Source: an uncultured Oscillospiraceae bacterium (lineage in GTDB: Bacteria > Bacillota > Clostridia > Oscillospirales > Acutalibacteraceae). Taken from it: a DNA stretch of 52,863 bases. The DNA is taken from assembly GCA_949283785.1 (NCBI GenBank), contig CASDTR010000040.1, positions 1-52,863 on the forward strand, in the 5' to 3' direction. Below the pieces are notes generated by a model. That model did not search any database and had not been told where the DNA came from. It saw only the letters and a list, made by a program, of their open reading frames with translations. Each line of letters begins with the position of its first letter. The stretch's first letter is position 1. This document shows positions 15,556 through 24,362 of the stretch, one piece after another. Both the position numbers and the translations under genes were made by a program.

Positions 15556-16339
15556 CGACTTAAAGCTGGCGGAGGAAGTTAAGCCCGATGAGGAACACGT
15601 CGTAAAGATGTGGACCCCTTACAATATAAAGGTTGACGAAAATTATAAATTCATATCAGAAAGCCCCGTATTCAACGCGGTCTCGGGAGGCTTGAAGGCC
15701 TTCGCCCTGCCCGCTTTGGGTGTACTTAACAAGCTTATATTTAAGCTTGAGATCTCGGGAAAGAAAAACCTCGAGCCCCTTGAGGGAAAAGGCTATATAA
15801 CCGTGTGCAATCACGTTAATCTTTTGGACTGCGGCATGATAGCCACTGCCGTTGGAAGGCGCGACATCACCTTTACCACCATAAAAGAAAATTTTGAAAT
15901 ACCCGTTGTGAGAATACTCGTAAAGCTTTTGGGGGGCATCCCCATTCCCCGCTCCCAAAAAGCCATGGTAAAATTCTCCGAAGCTGTTTCGGCTCTCCTT
16001 GACGGGGGCCATGTAGTCCACTTCTATCCCGAGGCGGTGCTCTTCCCCTACTATAACGGCATCAGAGGCTTCAGAAGAGGCGCTTTCGCCTACGCGGTAA
16101 AAAACAACGTCCCCGTGGCGCCGATGATAATCACCTTCCATGAGCCTGAGTCAAAGCTCAGGAAAAAGCCCACCGCCAAAATACACGTTCTTGAGCCTGT
16201 CTATCCCGACTCCTCTCTCCCCGAAAGAGAGGCCATAAAGGAGATGAAGGACAAGGTCACGGTGAGCATGCAGACCGCCTTTGACAATTCAGGCAGCCTT
16301 AAGGACAATACGGCGGTCCTTGCAAAATATAAAAAATGA
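15542..16339 (+). CDS. PlsC-family 1-acyl-glycerophosphate acyltransferase-like protein
   Basis: 265 residues. The acyltransferase motif I NHVNLLDCG (H-x4-D) is intact, with IPIPRS as motif II and FYPEAVLFPYY as the third block, where the usual FPEG is YPEA. It probably acylates lysophosphatidate or a related lysolipid at the membrane. It overlaps the glycosyltransferase gene by 14 bp and has a GAGGAG site inside that gene, so the two are translationally linked. The first 50 residues are longer than in a minimal PlsC and contain no clear membrane segment. Confidence 0.85.
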   Translation: MENTNDLKLAEEVKPDEEHVVKMWTPYNIKVDENYKFISESPVFNAVSGGLKAFALPALGVLNKLIFKLEISGKKNLEPLEGKGYITVCNHVNLLDCGMIATAVGRRDITFTTIKENFEIPVVRILVKLLGGIPIPRSQKAMVKFSEAVSALLDGGHVVHFYPEAVLFPYYNGIRGFRRGAFAYAVKNNVPVAPMIITFHEPESKLRKKPTAKIHVLEPVYPDSSLPEREAIKEMKDKVTVSMQTAFDNSGSLKDNTAVLAKYKK

Positions 16340-16371
16340 CAACATCTTTTTATCCCTCCATAAAACACTCG

Positions 16372-16412
16372 AAAAAACCCGCTTATCCTGTTATGGGACA
16401 AGCGGGTTTTTT
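16372..16412. terminator. bidirectional terminator between plsC-like and DUF1292 genes
   Basis: AAAAAACCCGCTT and AAGCGGGTTTTTT form a stem with A and T tracts on both sides, serving the converging genes. Confidence 0.88.
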
Positions 16413-16424
16413 CTGTGCAAAAGC

Positions 16425-16706
16425 TTATTCAAAACTGAAAAGCTCTGAGTTCCTCTCTTTGAACAGGGCGAAAATTTTCTCAACGGTTCCGAAATCCTCC
16501 ACTACCTCGAAGGACACATCCTCGTCGTCCTCGCCGCAGACAAGAAGTATCAGCACTTCCTGCCTTTCATCCTCCTCAACTCCCTCCGATACGGGAAGCA
16601 GCGCTGCGTATTCGCTGCCCTCGTAGTCGATTATGTCAAGAAGCTGAAAGTCGATGTCGTTTCCCTCCTCGTCGGTGAGGGTTATTATTCCGTCCTTTTC
16701 GTTCAA
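16425..16706 (-). CDS. DUF1292-family small acidic protein
   Basis: 93 residues, strongly acidic, with the family pattern ITLTDEEGNDIDFQLLDII, YAALLPV and VLILLVCGEDDE. DUF1292 (YrzB) proteins are widespread in Firmicutes and have no established role. The start is TTG, seven bases after AAGGAGG. It lies 12 bp downstream of htpG on the same strand and may be partly read from the heat-shock promoter. Confidence 0.85.
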   Translation of the reverse strand: MNEKDGIITLTDEEGNDIDFQLLDIIDYEGSEYAALLPVSEGVEEDERQEVLILLVCGEDDEDVSFEVVEDFGTVEKIFALFKERNSELFSFE

Positions 16707-16718
16707 GGGGTTTCCTCC

Positions 16719-18632
16719 TTACTCGGTTAAAAGTGAGCACACAAGGTCGGCGTACTCTGTGGGATTTTCAAGGGAGAAGCCTGCAATGAGCAGGGCCTGA
16801 GAGTAAAGGAGCTTCGTGAGCTTCGCGGCCTTTTCCTTATCCTGCCCGTAGGCCTCCTGCAAAGCCCTGAACATCTTATGGCCGCCGTTGAGCTCCAGCA
16901 CCTTCTGAGCCTTCATGGCTCCCTCCGTCTTCATTTTAGCAAAATATTTCTCCATTTCAAGGGTTATTCCGCCTTCGCTTGTGAGAAATACGGGATGATT
17001 TTTAAGCTTGTTTGAAATCTTCACCTTTACGACCTCGCCGCCGAGGGTTTCCTTCATAAAGTCGAAGAGCTCCCTGTTTTCCTCATCGGCCTTTTCCGCC
17101 TTCTCCTTATCGCTCTCGTCGGCGATATCGTCGTCGTTTACCGACTTTATCTCCTTGCCGTTTACGTCGCGGAGCATCTGCATGACGAACTCGTCAACCT
17201 CATCGGTGAGATAGAGTATCTCGTATCCCTTTTCGCGGACGTATTCCGTCTGGGGCAGGGCGGCGATTTTGGCGACGGATTCGCCGCAGGCATAGTAAAC
17301 ATATTTCTGCTCGCTCTTCATGCGCTCCTCATACTCTGAGAGCGTGACGGGCTTATCGCTTTCGGAGGAACGGAAGATAAGCAAATCGCGCAGCAGCTCC
17401 TTATTGGCCCCGAAATCGTTCACAACGCCGTATTTAAGCTGCAGGCCGAAGCTCTCGAAGAACTTCTCGTATTTCTCCCTGTCGTCCTTCATGAGCTTCA
17501 GGAGCTCCCTCTTTATCTTCTTCTCGATATTTGAGGCAATGGCTTTGAGCTGTCTGTCCTGCTGGAGCATCTCTCTTGAAATGTTGAGAGAAAGGTCCTG
17601 GGAATCCACTACGCCCTTTACAAAGCGGAAGTGCTCGGGCAGCAAATCGGCGCATTTCTCCATTATCATAACGCCGCTCGAATAAAGCCTCAGGCCCTTT
17701 TCGTAGTCCTTTGTATAATAGTCGAAGGGGGTTCTCGAGGGCACAAAAAGCAGCGCCTCATAGGACACCACGCCTTCGGTCTTTACGCTGATTGTAAGGA
17801 GCGGGTCCTCGTAATCCATGAACATATCCTTATAAAAGCTGCTGTACTCCTCCTGAGTTACCTCGCTCTTATTCTTATGCCACAAAGGCACCATGCTGTT
17901 GAGGGTTTCGGTCTCGGTATATGTCTCGTATTCGGGCTCACCGTCCTTATCCTCATCACCCTCGGCCTTCTCGACGGGACGGCTCTTTGTCACATCCATT
18001 TTAATGGGGAAATGGATATAATCCGAATATTTCTTTACAAGGGAGCGGAGAGTGTATTCCTCAAGGAATTCGGAATATTTGTCCTCTTCGCCGTCCTCCT
18101 TTATATGCATTATGACGTCGGTGCCGACGGTGTCCTTTTCACACTCGGTGACAGTGTATCCGTCCTCGCCCTCGGACTCCCAGCAGTAAGCCTTGTCGCT
18201 GCCGTAGGCGCGGCTGATGACGGTGACCTTATCGCTCACCATGAACGCCGAGTAAAAGCCCACGCCGAACTGGCCGATTATATCCACATTGTCGGCGCTG
18301 TTTTCCTCGCCCGAGTGTTCCTGCTTAAACTGCAGGGAACCGCTCTTTGCGATAACGCCCAGATTGTCCTCAAGGGACTGCTTGTCCATGCCCACGCCGT
18401 TATCGGAAACGGTGAGGGTGCGGCTTTCCTTATCGGCGGTGATCCTGATTTCAAAATCATCCCTCGTCATGCCCACCTTTTCGTCGGTGAGGGCAAGGTA
18501 GCAGAGCTTGTCCTCCGCGTCGCTGGCGTTGGAGATAAGCTCCCTGAGAAAGATCTCGCGGTTTGTATATATGGAGTGAATCATCAAATCCAACAGGCGC
18601 TTCGACTCCGCCTTAAACTGTTGTTTTTCCAT
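16719..18632 (-). CDS. htpG: molecular chaperone HtpG (Hsp90)
   Basis: 637 residues. The ATPase domain has the Bergerat-fold motifs ELISNASDAEDKL, DNGVGM and IGQFGVGFYSAFM; the middle domain has the conserved NISREMLQQ arginine segment; a C-terminal dimerisation domain follows. It acts as an ATP-driven dimeric chaperone in the cytoplasm. I start at the ATG of MEKQQF (18632), about eight bases after GGGG; the longer frame would run into the leader. A CIRCE operator lies in the leader, so repression by HrcA is expected. Confidence 0.96.
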   Translation of the reverse strand: MEKQQFKAESKRLLDLMIHSIYTNREIFLRELISNASDAEDKLCYLALTDEKVGMTRDDFEIRITADKESRTLTVSDNGVGMDKQSLEDNLGVIAKSGSLQFKQEHSGEENSADNVDIIGQFGVGFYSAFMVSDKVTVISRAYGSDKAYCWESEGEDGYTVTECEKDTVGTDVIMHIKEDGEEDKYSEFLEEYTLRSLVKKYSDYIHFPIKMDVTKSRPVEKAEGDEDKDGEPEYETYTETETLNSMVPLWHKNKSEVTQEEYSSFYKDMFMDYEDPLLTISVKTEGVVSYEALLFVPSRTPFDYYTKDYEKGLRLYSSGVMIMEKCADLLPEHFRFVKGVVDSQDLSLNISREMLQQDRQLKAIASNIEKKIKRELLKLMKDDREKYEKFFESFGLQLKYGVVNDFGANKELLRDLLIFRSSESDKPVTLSEYEERMKSEQKYVYYACGESVAKIAALPQTEYVREKGYEILYLTDEVDEFVMQMLRDVNGKEIKSVNDDDIADESDKEKAEKADEENRELFDFMKETLGGEVVKVKISNKLKNHPVFLTSEGGITLEMEKYFAKMKTEGAMKAQKVLELNGGHKMFRALQEAYGQDKEKAAKLTKLLYSQALLIAGFSLENPTEYADLVCSLLTE

Positions 18633-18658
18633 TGTGACGTCCCCTTTGTAAATGTAAA

Positions 18659-18685
18659 TTAGCACTCTTAATCTCAGAGTGCTAA
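18659..18685. promoter_or_regulatory. CIRCE operator (HrcA binding site)
   Basis: TTAGCACTC, 9 bp, GAGTGCTAA: a perfect match to the CIRCE inverted repeat, 27 bp upstream of the htpG ATG and directly downstream of its -10 box. Confidence 0.97.
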
Positions 18686-18688
18686 TTT

Positions 18689-18717
18689 ATCATACAACTA
18701 TTTTTATGCTATTTCAA
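18689..18717 (-). promoter_or_regulatory. htpG promoter
   Basis: Minus strand: TTGAAA (18712-18717), 17-bp spacer, TATGAT (18689-18694), adjoining CIRCE so that transcription starts in or next to the operator. Confidence 0.85.
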
Positions 18718-18759
18718 TTAACAAATTGTAAATATTGCCTTTTCGTTTGAATAATATAA

Positions 18760-18795
18760 GCCGCACGGCTGCACAGCGGTACGGCTCAGACTTAT
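18760..18795 (-). terminator. possible terminator of the ornithine cyclodeaminase-like gene
   Basis: Minus strand: AGCCGTACCGCTG can pair with CAGCCGTGCGGCT with one mismatch, followed by TTATATTATT rather than a clean T tract. Weak. Confidence 0.4.
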
Positions 18796-18804
18796 TCGTA
18801 AGGC

Positions 18805-19746
18805 TTATTTAATCCAGAACTGTTCCTTCGGAGCCTTCAATGTGATTTCCTGCGTCTCTCCCGACATAGCATATACCTTATCGGCAAAATACATGTCGTG
18901 AAGGGCAATTCCGATATTGTAGGCGATTATTCTTTCGCTGTCGCTTTCACGGCCGGGCACAGCGCCCTTGACCACGTCCGCAACCTCGGCAAAGGACCTG
19001 AAACGGTCGAAATTCTTAAAGCCTCTCACATGGTTTACGTCATCGGCAAAGACTTTATCGAAAAACAAATCGCAGTTTGTAAAGCCTCTGGTGTGGATGG
19101 GAACAAGCAGACAGCCCTCTTCAAAGCAGTCGTCCTCGCATACGTCCTGCTCGAATACGGTAACGGCTGAAACCACAACGTCGCTTCCCTTGACAAGCTC
19201 ACGGCAGGTATCGCAGATTTCAAATTTAAGATTATCGCAGCCGCTGAAAACCACCTTAAATTCCTCATGCTGGTTTTTATATCTTAAAAGCTTTACGGTC
19301 ATCTCCCTTTCGGGGAACAGAGCGGTAAGCACCTTCATGGCAGCGCGGGCTGTGTTGCCGAGGCCCATAAAACCCAGGGTCTTAAAATCGCTCTTTGCAA
19401 GGAGCTTTATGGAATGGGCGGCTACGGCTCCCGTCCTCATGGCGGTGATATAGGTGCCGTCCATAATCGCCAGCAGCTCTCCGTTTTCAAGGTTATACAA
19501 AAGTATCTCGCTCTCAAGGCTGGGATTTCTTTCCGGATACCTTGTGACCACCTTCACTCCCACCCTTTTTTCGCTTAAAATCACCGTGGGCATGACATTG
19601 TAGAAAACTCCGTTCATGGGCTTCATGCTTATTTTAGCGGGCAGAATCGCCTCATCCTTTTTGGCAAGCATGTCGCTGACCCATTCATAGCACTGCATGG
19701 GCGTTATGCCCATATTGCTGATTGCTTCAAAATCGATAACCTTCAT
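18805..19746 (-). CDS. ornithine cyclodeaminase/mu-crystallin family protein
   Basis: 313 residues. Family features are GVKVVTRYPERNP, an LLAIMDGTYITAMRTGAVAA substrate/dimer region and the NAD-binding GFMGLGNTARAAMKV. Members include ornithine cyclodeaminase, alanine dehydrogenase and imine reductases; the exact reaction cannot be assigned here because neighbours (lepA, htpG) give no pathway context. It is cytoplasmic with no export signal. The ATG follows AGAGGAG. It lies downstream of lepA, with 21 bp between, and may be read through from it. Confidence 0.85.
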   Translation of the reverse strand: MKVIDFEAISNMGITPMQCYEWVSDMLAKKDEAILPAKISMKPMNGVFYNVMPTVILSEKRVGVKVVTRYPERNPSLESEILLYNLENGELLAIMDGTYITAMRTGAVAAHSIKLLAKSDFKTLGFMGLGNTARAAMKVLTALFPEREMTVKLLRYKNQHEEFKVVFSGCDNLKFEICDTCRELVKGSDVVVSAVTVFEQDVCEDDCFEEGCLLVPIHTRGFTNCDLFFDKVFADDVNHVRGFKNFDRFRSFAEVADVVKGAVPGRESDSERIIAYNIGIALHDMYFADKVYAMSGETQEITLKAPKEQFWIK

Positions 19747-19767
19747 AACTCTTCTCCTCTTGATATA

Positions 19768-21579
19768 TTACTCGTCGTCGAGCTTGAGAACCGCCATAAA
19801 CGCCTCCTGGGGAACCTCTACGGTGCCGAAGTGACGCATACGCTTTTTGCCTTCCTTCTGCTTTTCAAGGAGCTTCTTCTTTCTGGTGATGTCGCCGCCG
19901 TAGCACTTTGCAAGAACGTCCTTGCGCATTGCCTTTACGGTCTCTCTGGCGATGACCTTGCCGCCTACGGCAAGCTGTATGGGTATTTCAAACATCTGAC
20001 GGGGTATATTCTCCTTGAGCTTTTCGGCTATCTTTCTCGCCCTCGAATAAGCTTTATCGGAATGGATAATAAACGAAAGGGCGTCAACCATATCTCCGTT
20101 TAAAAGCACGTCCAGCTTTACAAGCTGCGAACGGTTATAGCTGTCTATTTCATAGTCGAAGGACGCGTATCCTCTGGTGCGGGATTTGAGCACGTCGAAG
20201 AAATCATAGATGATCTCGTTAAGGGGCAGCTCATAGTGTATATCCACCCTGTCGGGGGCAAGATAGGTCATATCCTTGAATATGCCTCTCCTGTCCTGAC
20301 ACAGGTCCATTATGGATCCCACATAATCGGGCGGGGAATAGATGTGGGCGTTTGTCATCGGCTCTTCACAGCAGTCTATGACTGCGGGGTCGGGATAGTG
20401 GGTGGGATTGTCAACGCTCACAACGGTGCCGTCGGTGAGATGCACGCGGTAGACAACGCTGGGTATCGTAGTCACCAGATCAAGGTTATATTCCCTTTCG
20501 AGGCGCTCCTGAATTATCTCAAGGTGAAGAAGCCCCAAAAATCCGCATCTGAAACCGAAGCCCAGGGCTCCCGACGTCTCGGGCTCATAGGAGAGGGAAG
20601 CGTCGTTGAGCTGGAGCTTTTCAAGGGCGTCGCGGAGATTTTCGTAATCGGCTCCGTCGGCGGGATAAACTCCGCAGAACACCATGGGGTTTACCTGGCG
20701 GTATCCCGGAAGGGGCTCGGCGGCGGGATTTGAAGCAAGGGTCACCGTATCGCCCACTCTCGCGTCGCTGACGGTCTTAATGGAAGCAGTGATATATCCT
20801 ACGTCTCCCGCTCTGAGCTCATCCATGGGCTCCATGCTGGTGGCCCTCATGCAGCCTACCTCCACAACGGTGAACCGGGCTCCCGTGGCCATCATGCGCA
20901 TGGTGTCCCCCGCTTTTATTCTGCCGTCCTTAATGCGGACATATACTATTACTCCGCGGTAGCTGTCGTAAACGGAATCGAACACCAGAGCCTTGAGGGG
21001 TTTGTCGTCGTCCCCCACAGGTGCGGGAATATCGGAGACAATTCTCTCAAGAACCTGCTCTATATTCTCCCCCGTCTTTGCCGACACTCTGGGGGCGTCG
21101 AGGCAGGGTATTCCGATAATATCCTCAACCTCATGGGCAACCCTTTCGGGGTCCGCGGCAGGAAGGTCGATTTTATTTATCACGGGCACTATTTCAAGGT
21201 CGTGGTCAAGGGCCAGATAGGTGTTCGCCAAAGTCTGTGCCTCGATGCCCTGAGAGGCGTCGATAATGAGCACCGCCCCCTCGCAGGCCGCAAGAGATCT
21301 GGAAACCTCATAGTTAAAGTCAACGTGGCCGGGAGTGTCGATGAGGTTGAGCTCATATTCCTCCCCGTCTTTCGCCTTGTAGTTGAGCTTTACCGCATGG
21401 GCCTTTATGGTTATTCCCCTCTCGCGCTCTAGGTCCATATTGTCTAAAAGCTGAGCCGTCATATCCCTTAAAGCCACTGAGTCCGTAGCTTCAAGGAGCC
21501 TGTCCGCAAGGGTGGACTTGCCGTGGTCTATATGGGCGATTATGGAAAAGTTTCTGATGTTGCTTCTGGGTATTGCCAA
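19768..21579 (-). CDS. lepA: elongation factor 4 (LepA)
   Basis: 603 residues, the standard length. The GTPase domain has [17 protein letters not shown] and NKIDLP; the rest matches the EF4 domain order with the unique C-terminal region ([21 protein letters not shown], cut here). EF4 binds ribosomes and back-translocates or remodels them under stress. The start is TTG at 21579, following AGAGGTGA by seven bases and giving [25 protein letters not shown] hairpin lies in the leader at about 21603-21628. Confidence 0.97.
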   Translation of the reverse strand: MAIPRSNIRNFSIIAHIDHGKSTLADRLLEATDSVALRDMTAQLLDNMDLERERGITIKAHAVKLNYKAKDGEEYELNLIDTPGHVDFNYEVSRSLAACEGAVLIIDASQGIEAQTLANTYLALDHDLEIVPVINKIDLPAADPERVAHEVEDIIGIPCLDAPRVSAKTGENIEQVLERIVSDIPAPVGDDDKPLKALVFDSVYDSYRGVIVYVRIKDGRIKAGDTMRMMATGARFTVVEVGCMRATSMEPMDELRAGDVGYITASIKTVSDARVGDTVTLASNPAAEPLPGYRQVNPMVFCGVYPADGADYENLRDALEKLQLNDASLSYEPETSGALGFGFRCGFLGLLHLEIIQERLEREYNLDLVTTIPSVVYRVHLTDGTVVSVDNPTHYPDPAVIDCCEEPMTNAHIYSPPDYVGSIMDLCQDRRGIFKDMTYLAPDRVDIHYELPLNEIIYDFFDVLKSRTRGYASFDYEIDSYNRSQLVKLDVLLNGDMVDALSFIIHSDKAYSRARKIAEKLKENIPRQMFEIPIQLAVGGKVIARETVKAMRKDVLAKCYGGDITRKKKLLEKQKEGKKRMRHFGTVEVPQEAFMAVLKLDDE

Positions 21580-21784
21580 AACCGTTCACCTCTGAATAAA
21601 TACGCGCCTGCTCAAAACATAGGCGCAGAAAGTAACATAATATATTTATTTTATCATAAACCTGTTAATATGTGCAAGAAAATAGTATGTGTTCTCTGCT
21701 ATCTTCACGACATAGATTTGGTAAATATGACAAAAACCATAAGAAAATTTTTAATGTTAATCTTCTAAATGATTTATAAATATG

Positions 21785-21813
21785 TAGACTTTTATTAAAA
21801 ATATGTATATAAT
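21785..21813 (+). promoter_or_regulatory. promoter of the first zinc-ribbon membrane protein
   Basis: TAGACT (21785-21790), 17-bp spacer, TATAAT (21808-21813), in a very AT-rich stretch, 30 bp before the ATG. Confidence 0.7.
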
Positions 21814-21843
21814 TATTATAAATTAATTATTGGAGGGTTATGC

Positions 21844-22302
21844 ATGAGTAAAATATGCAGTAAATGCGGAACAGTAGCTGATGATAATGTTGTCTTTTGC
21901 GCAAATTGCGGAGAGATGTTTTCTACAACAAATACAAATTATCAACAGTTTACACCTAGCTATGACCACACGGCCGAATTTGATCCAAAAGATATTTCAG
22001 ATAATAAAGTTATTGCTATGATGCTATATTTAATGAGCTTTTTTGGCATCTTTGTCGCTTTGCTTATGGGAAGTACTTCACCATATGTATCATTTCATCT
22101 TCGTCAGGCCTTAAAGTTTGTTGTAGCTGAAACTTTATTAAGTATCTGTATTCTTTTGTTATGTTGGACCATTATTGTGCCTATTGCCGGACTCATACTT
22201 TATATTGCATTTGGTATAATCAAAATAGTTTGTTTTTTCCAGATTTGCAAAGGCAAGGCAATCGAACCTGCAATCATTCGCGATCTTAATTTCCTTAAAT
22301 AA
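21844..22302 (+). CDS. zinc-ribbon membrane protein (DUF4870-like)
   Basis: 152 residues. An N-terminal zinc ribbon uses C5, C8, C19 and C22. A linker is followed by hydrophobic segments at about 57-80 and 100-145 with the conserved SFHLRQALKF between them, as in DUF4870-type proteins. Function is unknown; a membrane anchor with a cytoplasmic zinc finger is the likely arrangement. Low GC sets it apart from its neighbours, including its paralogue at 22498. The ATG at 21844 follows GGAGGG by six bases. Confidence 0.8.
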   Translation: MSKICSKCGTVADDNVVFCANCGEMFSTTNTNYQQFTPSYDHTAEFDPKDISDNKVIAMMLYLMSFFGIFVALLMGSTSPYVSFHLRQALKFVVAETLLSICILLLCWTIIVPIAGLILYIAFGIIKIVCFFQICKGKAIEPAIIRDLNFLK

Positions 22303-22429
22303 AACTAATTGTTGAATTGTAAGACAGACTTCATATTTACAAAACGTCTGAATTTTTTCAGCTGTTTTATTCTAAAAATATTTTCAGCTAATAAGTACAT
22401 AATCAAAACTTATTTAGCGGTTCTACTGA

Positions 22430-22458
22430 TTGTTAAATGCGAAAACTTCAGATATAAT
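22430..22458 (+). promoter_or_regulatory. promoter of the second zinc-ribbon membrane protein
   Basis: TTGTTA (22430-22435), 17-bp spacer, TATAAT (22453-22458). Confidence 0.75.
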
Positions 22459-22462
22459 TTCT

Positions 22463-22485
22463 TTGATTGACTTTTTAACAATCAA
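22463..22485 (+). promoter_or_regulatory. hairpin touching the ribosome binding site
   Basis: TTGATTG and CAATCAA form a 7-bp stem around a 9-nt loop; the stem ends exactly where GGAGG (22486-22490) begins. It could modulate translation or simply cap the transcript. Confidence 0.45.
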
Positions 22486-22497
22486 GGAGGTTCACTT

Positions 22498-22950
22498 ATG
22501 AGTAAATTTTGTAATTCCTGCGGCAGCCAGTTAGATGATTCCGCTCTTTTCTGCCCCGTATGCGGAACTAATTTGGCCCAGCCTCAACCCCAACCGCAGC
22601 CTCAACCCCAACCGCAGCCTCAGCCCCAGTCAGACTTACCGCCTAAGCAGCCCCCATTTGACGGCTATGACATGCAGGCTGATATAGCCGCAAATAAAGC
22701 CCTCGCCGCATTGGAGTATGTCGGACTGCTCGTCATCGCTCTGGTAGCGGCTCCGAATTCCAGGTTTATCCGCTTCCACGCAAATCAGGCCCTGCTCCTG
22801 GGATTGTTTTCAATTCCTGCAGCGATCCCATTCATCGGCTGGATCTGGGGTGTATTCTGTGTCATATGCCTCATTATGGGTATTATGAACGCCGTAAACG
22901 GACAGTTCAAGGAGCTGCCCCTTATCGGTAAATTCAGGATAATCAACTGA
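22498..22950 (+). CDS. zinc-ribbon membrane protein with proline-glutamine linker
   Basis: 150 residues, same plan as the protein at 21844: ribbon cysteines C5, C8, C19, C22, then a repetitive Pro-Gln linker (about 27-44), then membrane segments (about 75-92 and 102-138) around the conserved RFIRFHANQALLLG. The second paralogue has its own promoter and typical regional GC, so the pair arose by ancient duplication or separate acquisition rather than recent copying. Role unknown. Confidence 0.8.
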   Translation: MSKFCNSCGSQLDDSALFCPVCGTNLAQPQPQPQPQPQPQPQPQSDLPPKQPPFDGYDMQADIAANKALAALEYVGLLVIALVAAPNSRFIRFHANQALLLGLFSIPAAIPFIGWIWGVFCVICLIMGIMNAVNGQFKELPLIGKFRIIN

Positions 22951-22973
22951 ATTTAATTTTTTTTGAGATATTT

Positions 22974-23001
22974 AAAAGCGGCGTTTTAAACGCCGCTTTT
23001 T
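22974..23001. terminator. bidirectional terminator
   Basis: AAAGCGGCGTTT pairs with AAACGCCGCTTT, with T tracts on both strands, between the converging zinc-ribbon gene and pnuC. Confidence 0.88.
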
Positions 23002-23714
23002 CATTTTGCAAAGATTTTTTCGTTGTCTCTCTGACTGTCCCTCATTTTTATCCAGTTGACAAAGCCGTAAATATCGTTGGCCAGGAACATGATAAAACAG
23101 ACGGTCACCGATATATAGGAGGTGTCGGTCAGGGAGGCCAGAGTCCAGAGCACGATTAGCACCACGTCGTTGGCGGCATAGGCAAGGGCAAAATACGGCG
23201 TCCTTCTGAAAGTGAGATATACCGCCGCGAAGCTGGTGGCCACGGAAAAAGTGCTCACAAGGAGATTGGCCGTATTAAAAAATTTCAAAATAAAGTAAAA
23301 AACTGCGGTAACTGCTGCGGTCAGGAAAAGCATGAATGCAATTTCTCCCCACGTTACACTGTTAACCTTCACCTGAGATTTTTTGCCTTTATAAGGGTTT
23401 TTTATCCATGAAACAAAGGCGACAACGGCCATGGGCGCAGTCATGCCGAGATAGGTTATCATCTCGCCGTAATAAGCAAATCTGAATGAAATCACCCCGT
23501 AAATAACGCTGAAAATGACGATGAGGACCTGTCCCACAGGATTTCCTTTGGCGCAGAAAATAAGGGATGTGGCTCCTATGAGGGAGGCGGAGAGGGTAAG
23601 ATAATTTCCCCTGTCAAAAATAACGAAGGATGCCATAATAAGAAGCACCGAAAATGACCACAGGATAATTTCGCCCTTTGAAAAATATCCGAGCGCAGCT
23701 TTCACTTTATTCAT
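23001..23714 (-). CDS. pnuC: nicotinamide riboside transporter PnuC
   Basis: 237 residues, seven or so hydrophobic segments, with PnuC-type features: SLIGATSLIFCAKGNPVGQV and the late FANDIYGF-like segment FLANDIYGFVNWIKM. It imports nicotinamide riboside (or a related vitamin) for NAD synthesis. I begin at the ATG of MNKVKAAL (23714), seven bases after GGAGG; the longer frame would start inside the leader hairpin. The leader ends in an intrinsic terminator, so premature termination control is likely. No partner kinase gene is nearby. Confidence 0.9.
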   Translation of the reverse strand: MNKVKAALGYFSKGEIILWSFSVLLIMASFVIFDRGNYLTLSASLIGATSLIFCAKGNPVGQVLIVIFSVIYGVISFRFAYYGEMITYLGMTAPMAVVAFVSWIKNPYKGKKSQVKVNSVTWGEIAFMLFLTAAVTAVFYFILKFFNTANLLVSTFSVATSFAAVYLTFRRTPYFALAYAANDVVLIVLWTLASLTDTSYISVTVCFIMFLANDIYGFVNWIKMRDSQRDNEKIFAK

Positions 23715-23813
23715 GCCGAAACCTCCAAAAAAATAAACACCCGTACGCATCTTCAAAGGCCTAACGATGCGTAAACGGATGCTGCTGCATCTGCTGCCCG
23801 GCGGCAGCTAACT
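23715..23813 (-). promoter_or_regulatory. structured pnuC leader with intrinsic terminator (candidate riboswitch/attenuator)
   Basis: On the minus strand three hairpins follow one another: GCTGCC/GGCAGC (23793-23808), GATGC/GCATC (23778-23791), and a longer TACGCATC/GATGCGTA stem extended by CCG/CGG (23740-23778) followed by TGTTTATTTTTTT. The last is a textbook terminator only a few bases before the GGAGG of pnuC. GATGC of hairpin 2 can also pair with GCATC of hairpin 3, a possible antiterminator. A weak promoter (TTGATT, 17 bp, TATCCT) lies just upstream. I could not match it to a riboswitch class I know. Confidence 0.6.
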
Positions 23814-24008
23814 TCTAAAGGATACTATATTTTCGCCGTAAAATCAATATTTTTCTGAAGCCTTTCAAAAAATTTAAGGCAAATTTCCGTGAGTTTCTCT
23901 CTTTGAGCATATTTTTCTTTTTTCGGCAAAGAATAGTCGTAAGTAATCAAAAACATGAAAGCACGGCTTATATTTAAAAATGACGTGCGGAAGGAACATG
24001 ACGAAAAA

Positions 24009-24362
24009 ATGATTTTTTTTAAAGCTTTTCTCATAGGCGGCCTCATATGCGCCATAGGACAGGTTTTGATTGACAGGACAAACCTTACCCCGGCGAAAAT
24101 ACTCGTCTCCTTCGTCGTGGCCGGAGTTGTTCTGGGAGGGCTCGGGATTTACCGGCCCCTTGCCGACTGGGCGGGGGCGGGAGCCATGACCCCCCTTACG
24201 GGATTCGGGAACCTTCTCGCCCAGGGCACGAAGCAGGCCATAGCCGAGGACGGACTCGTAGGTGTTATTACGGGTCCCCTCTCCGCGGGAGCCGCAGGCA
24301 TAACCGCGGCCATGATTGGCGGGCTTGCCGTATCCCTCGTTACAAAGCCCAAGGATAAATAA
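24009..24362 (+). CDS. spoVAE: stage V sporulation protein AE (SpoVAE-like)
   Basis: 117 residues from ATG 24009. It matches the SpoVAE (SpoVAEB) pattern: FKAFLIGGLICAIGQVLIDR, ILVSFVVAGVVLGGLGIY, GAGAMTPLTGFGNLLA and a glycine-rich last membrane segment. SpoVA proteins form the channel for dipicolinic acid in spores. Normally spoVAC and spoVAD flank it; here it stands alone between pnuC and a sialidase gene. The ribosome site AAGGAA is 12 bases upstream, a little far; an ATG at 23955 has none. Confidence 0.85.
   Translation: MIFFKAFLIGGLICAIGQVLIDRTNLTPAKILVSFVVAGVVLGGLGIYRPLADWAGAGAMTPLTGFGNLLAQGTKQAIAEDGLVGVITGPLSAGAAGITAAMIGGLAVSLVTKPKDK

Noticed and set aside
17631-18662. 343-codon plus-strand frame opposite htpG
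   Set aside because: Antisense shadow of a conserved gene with no ribosome site or domain.
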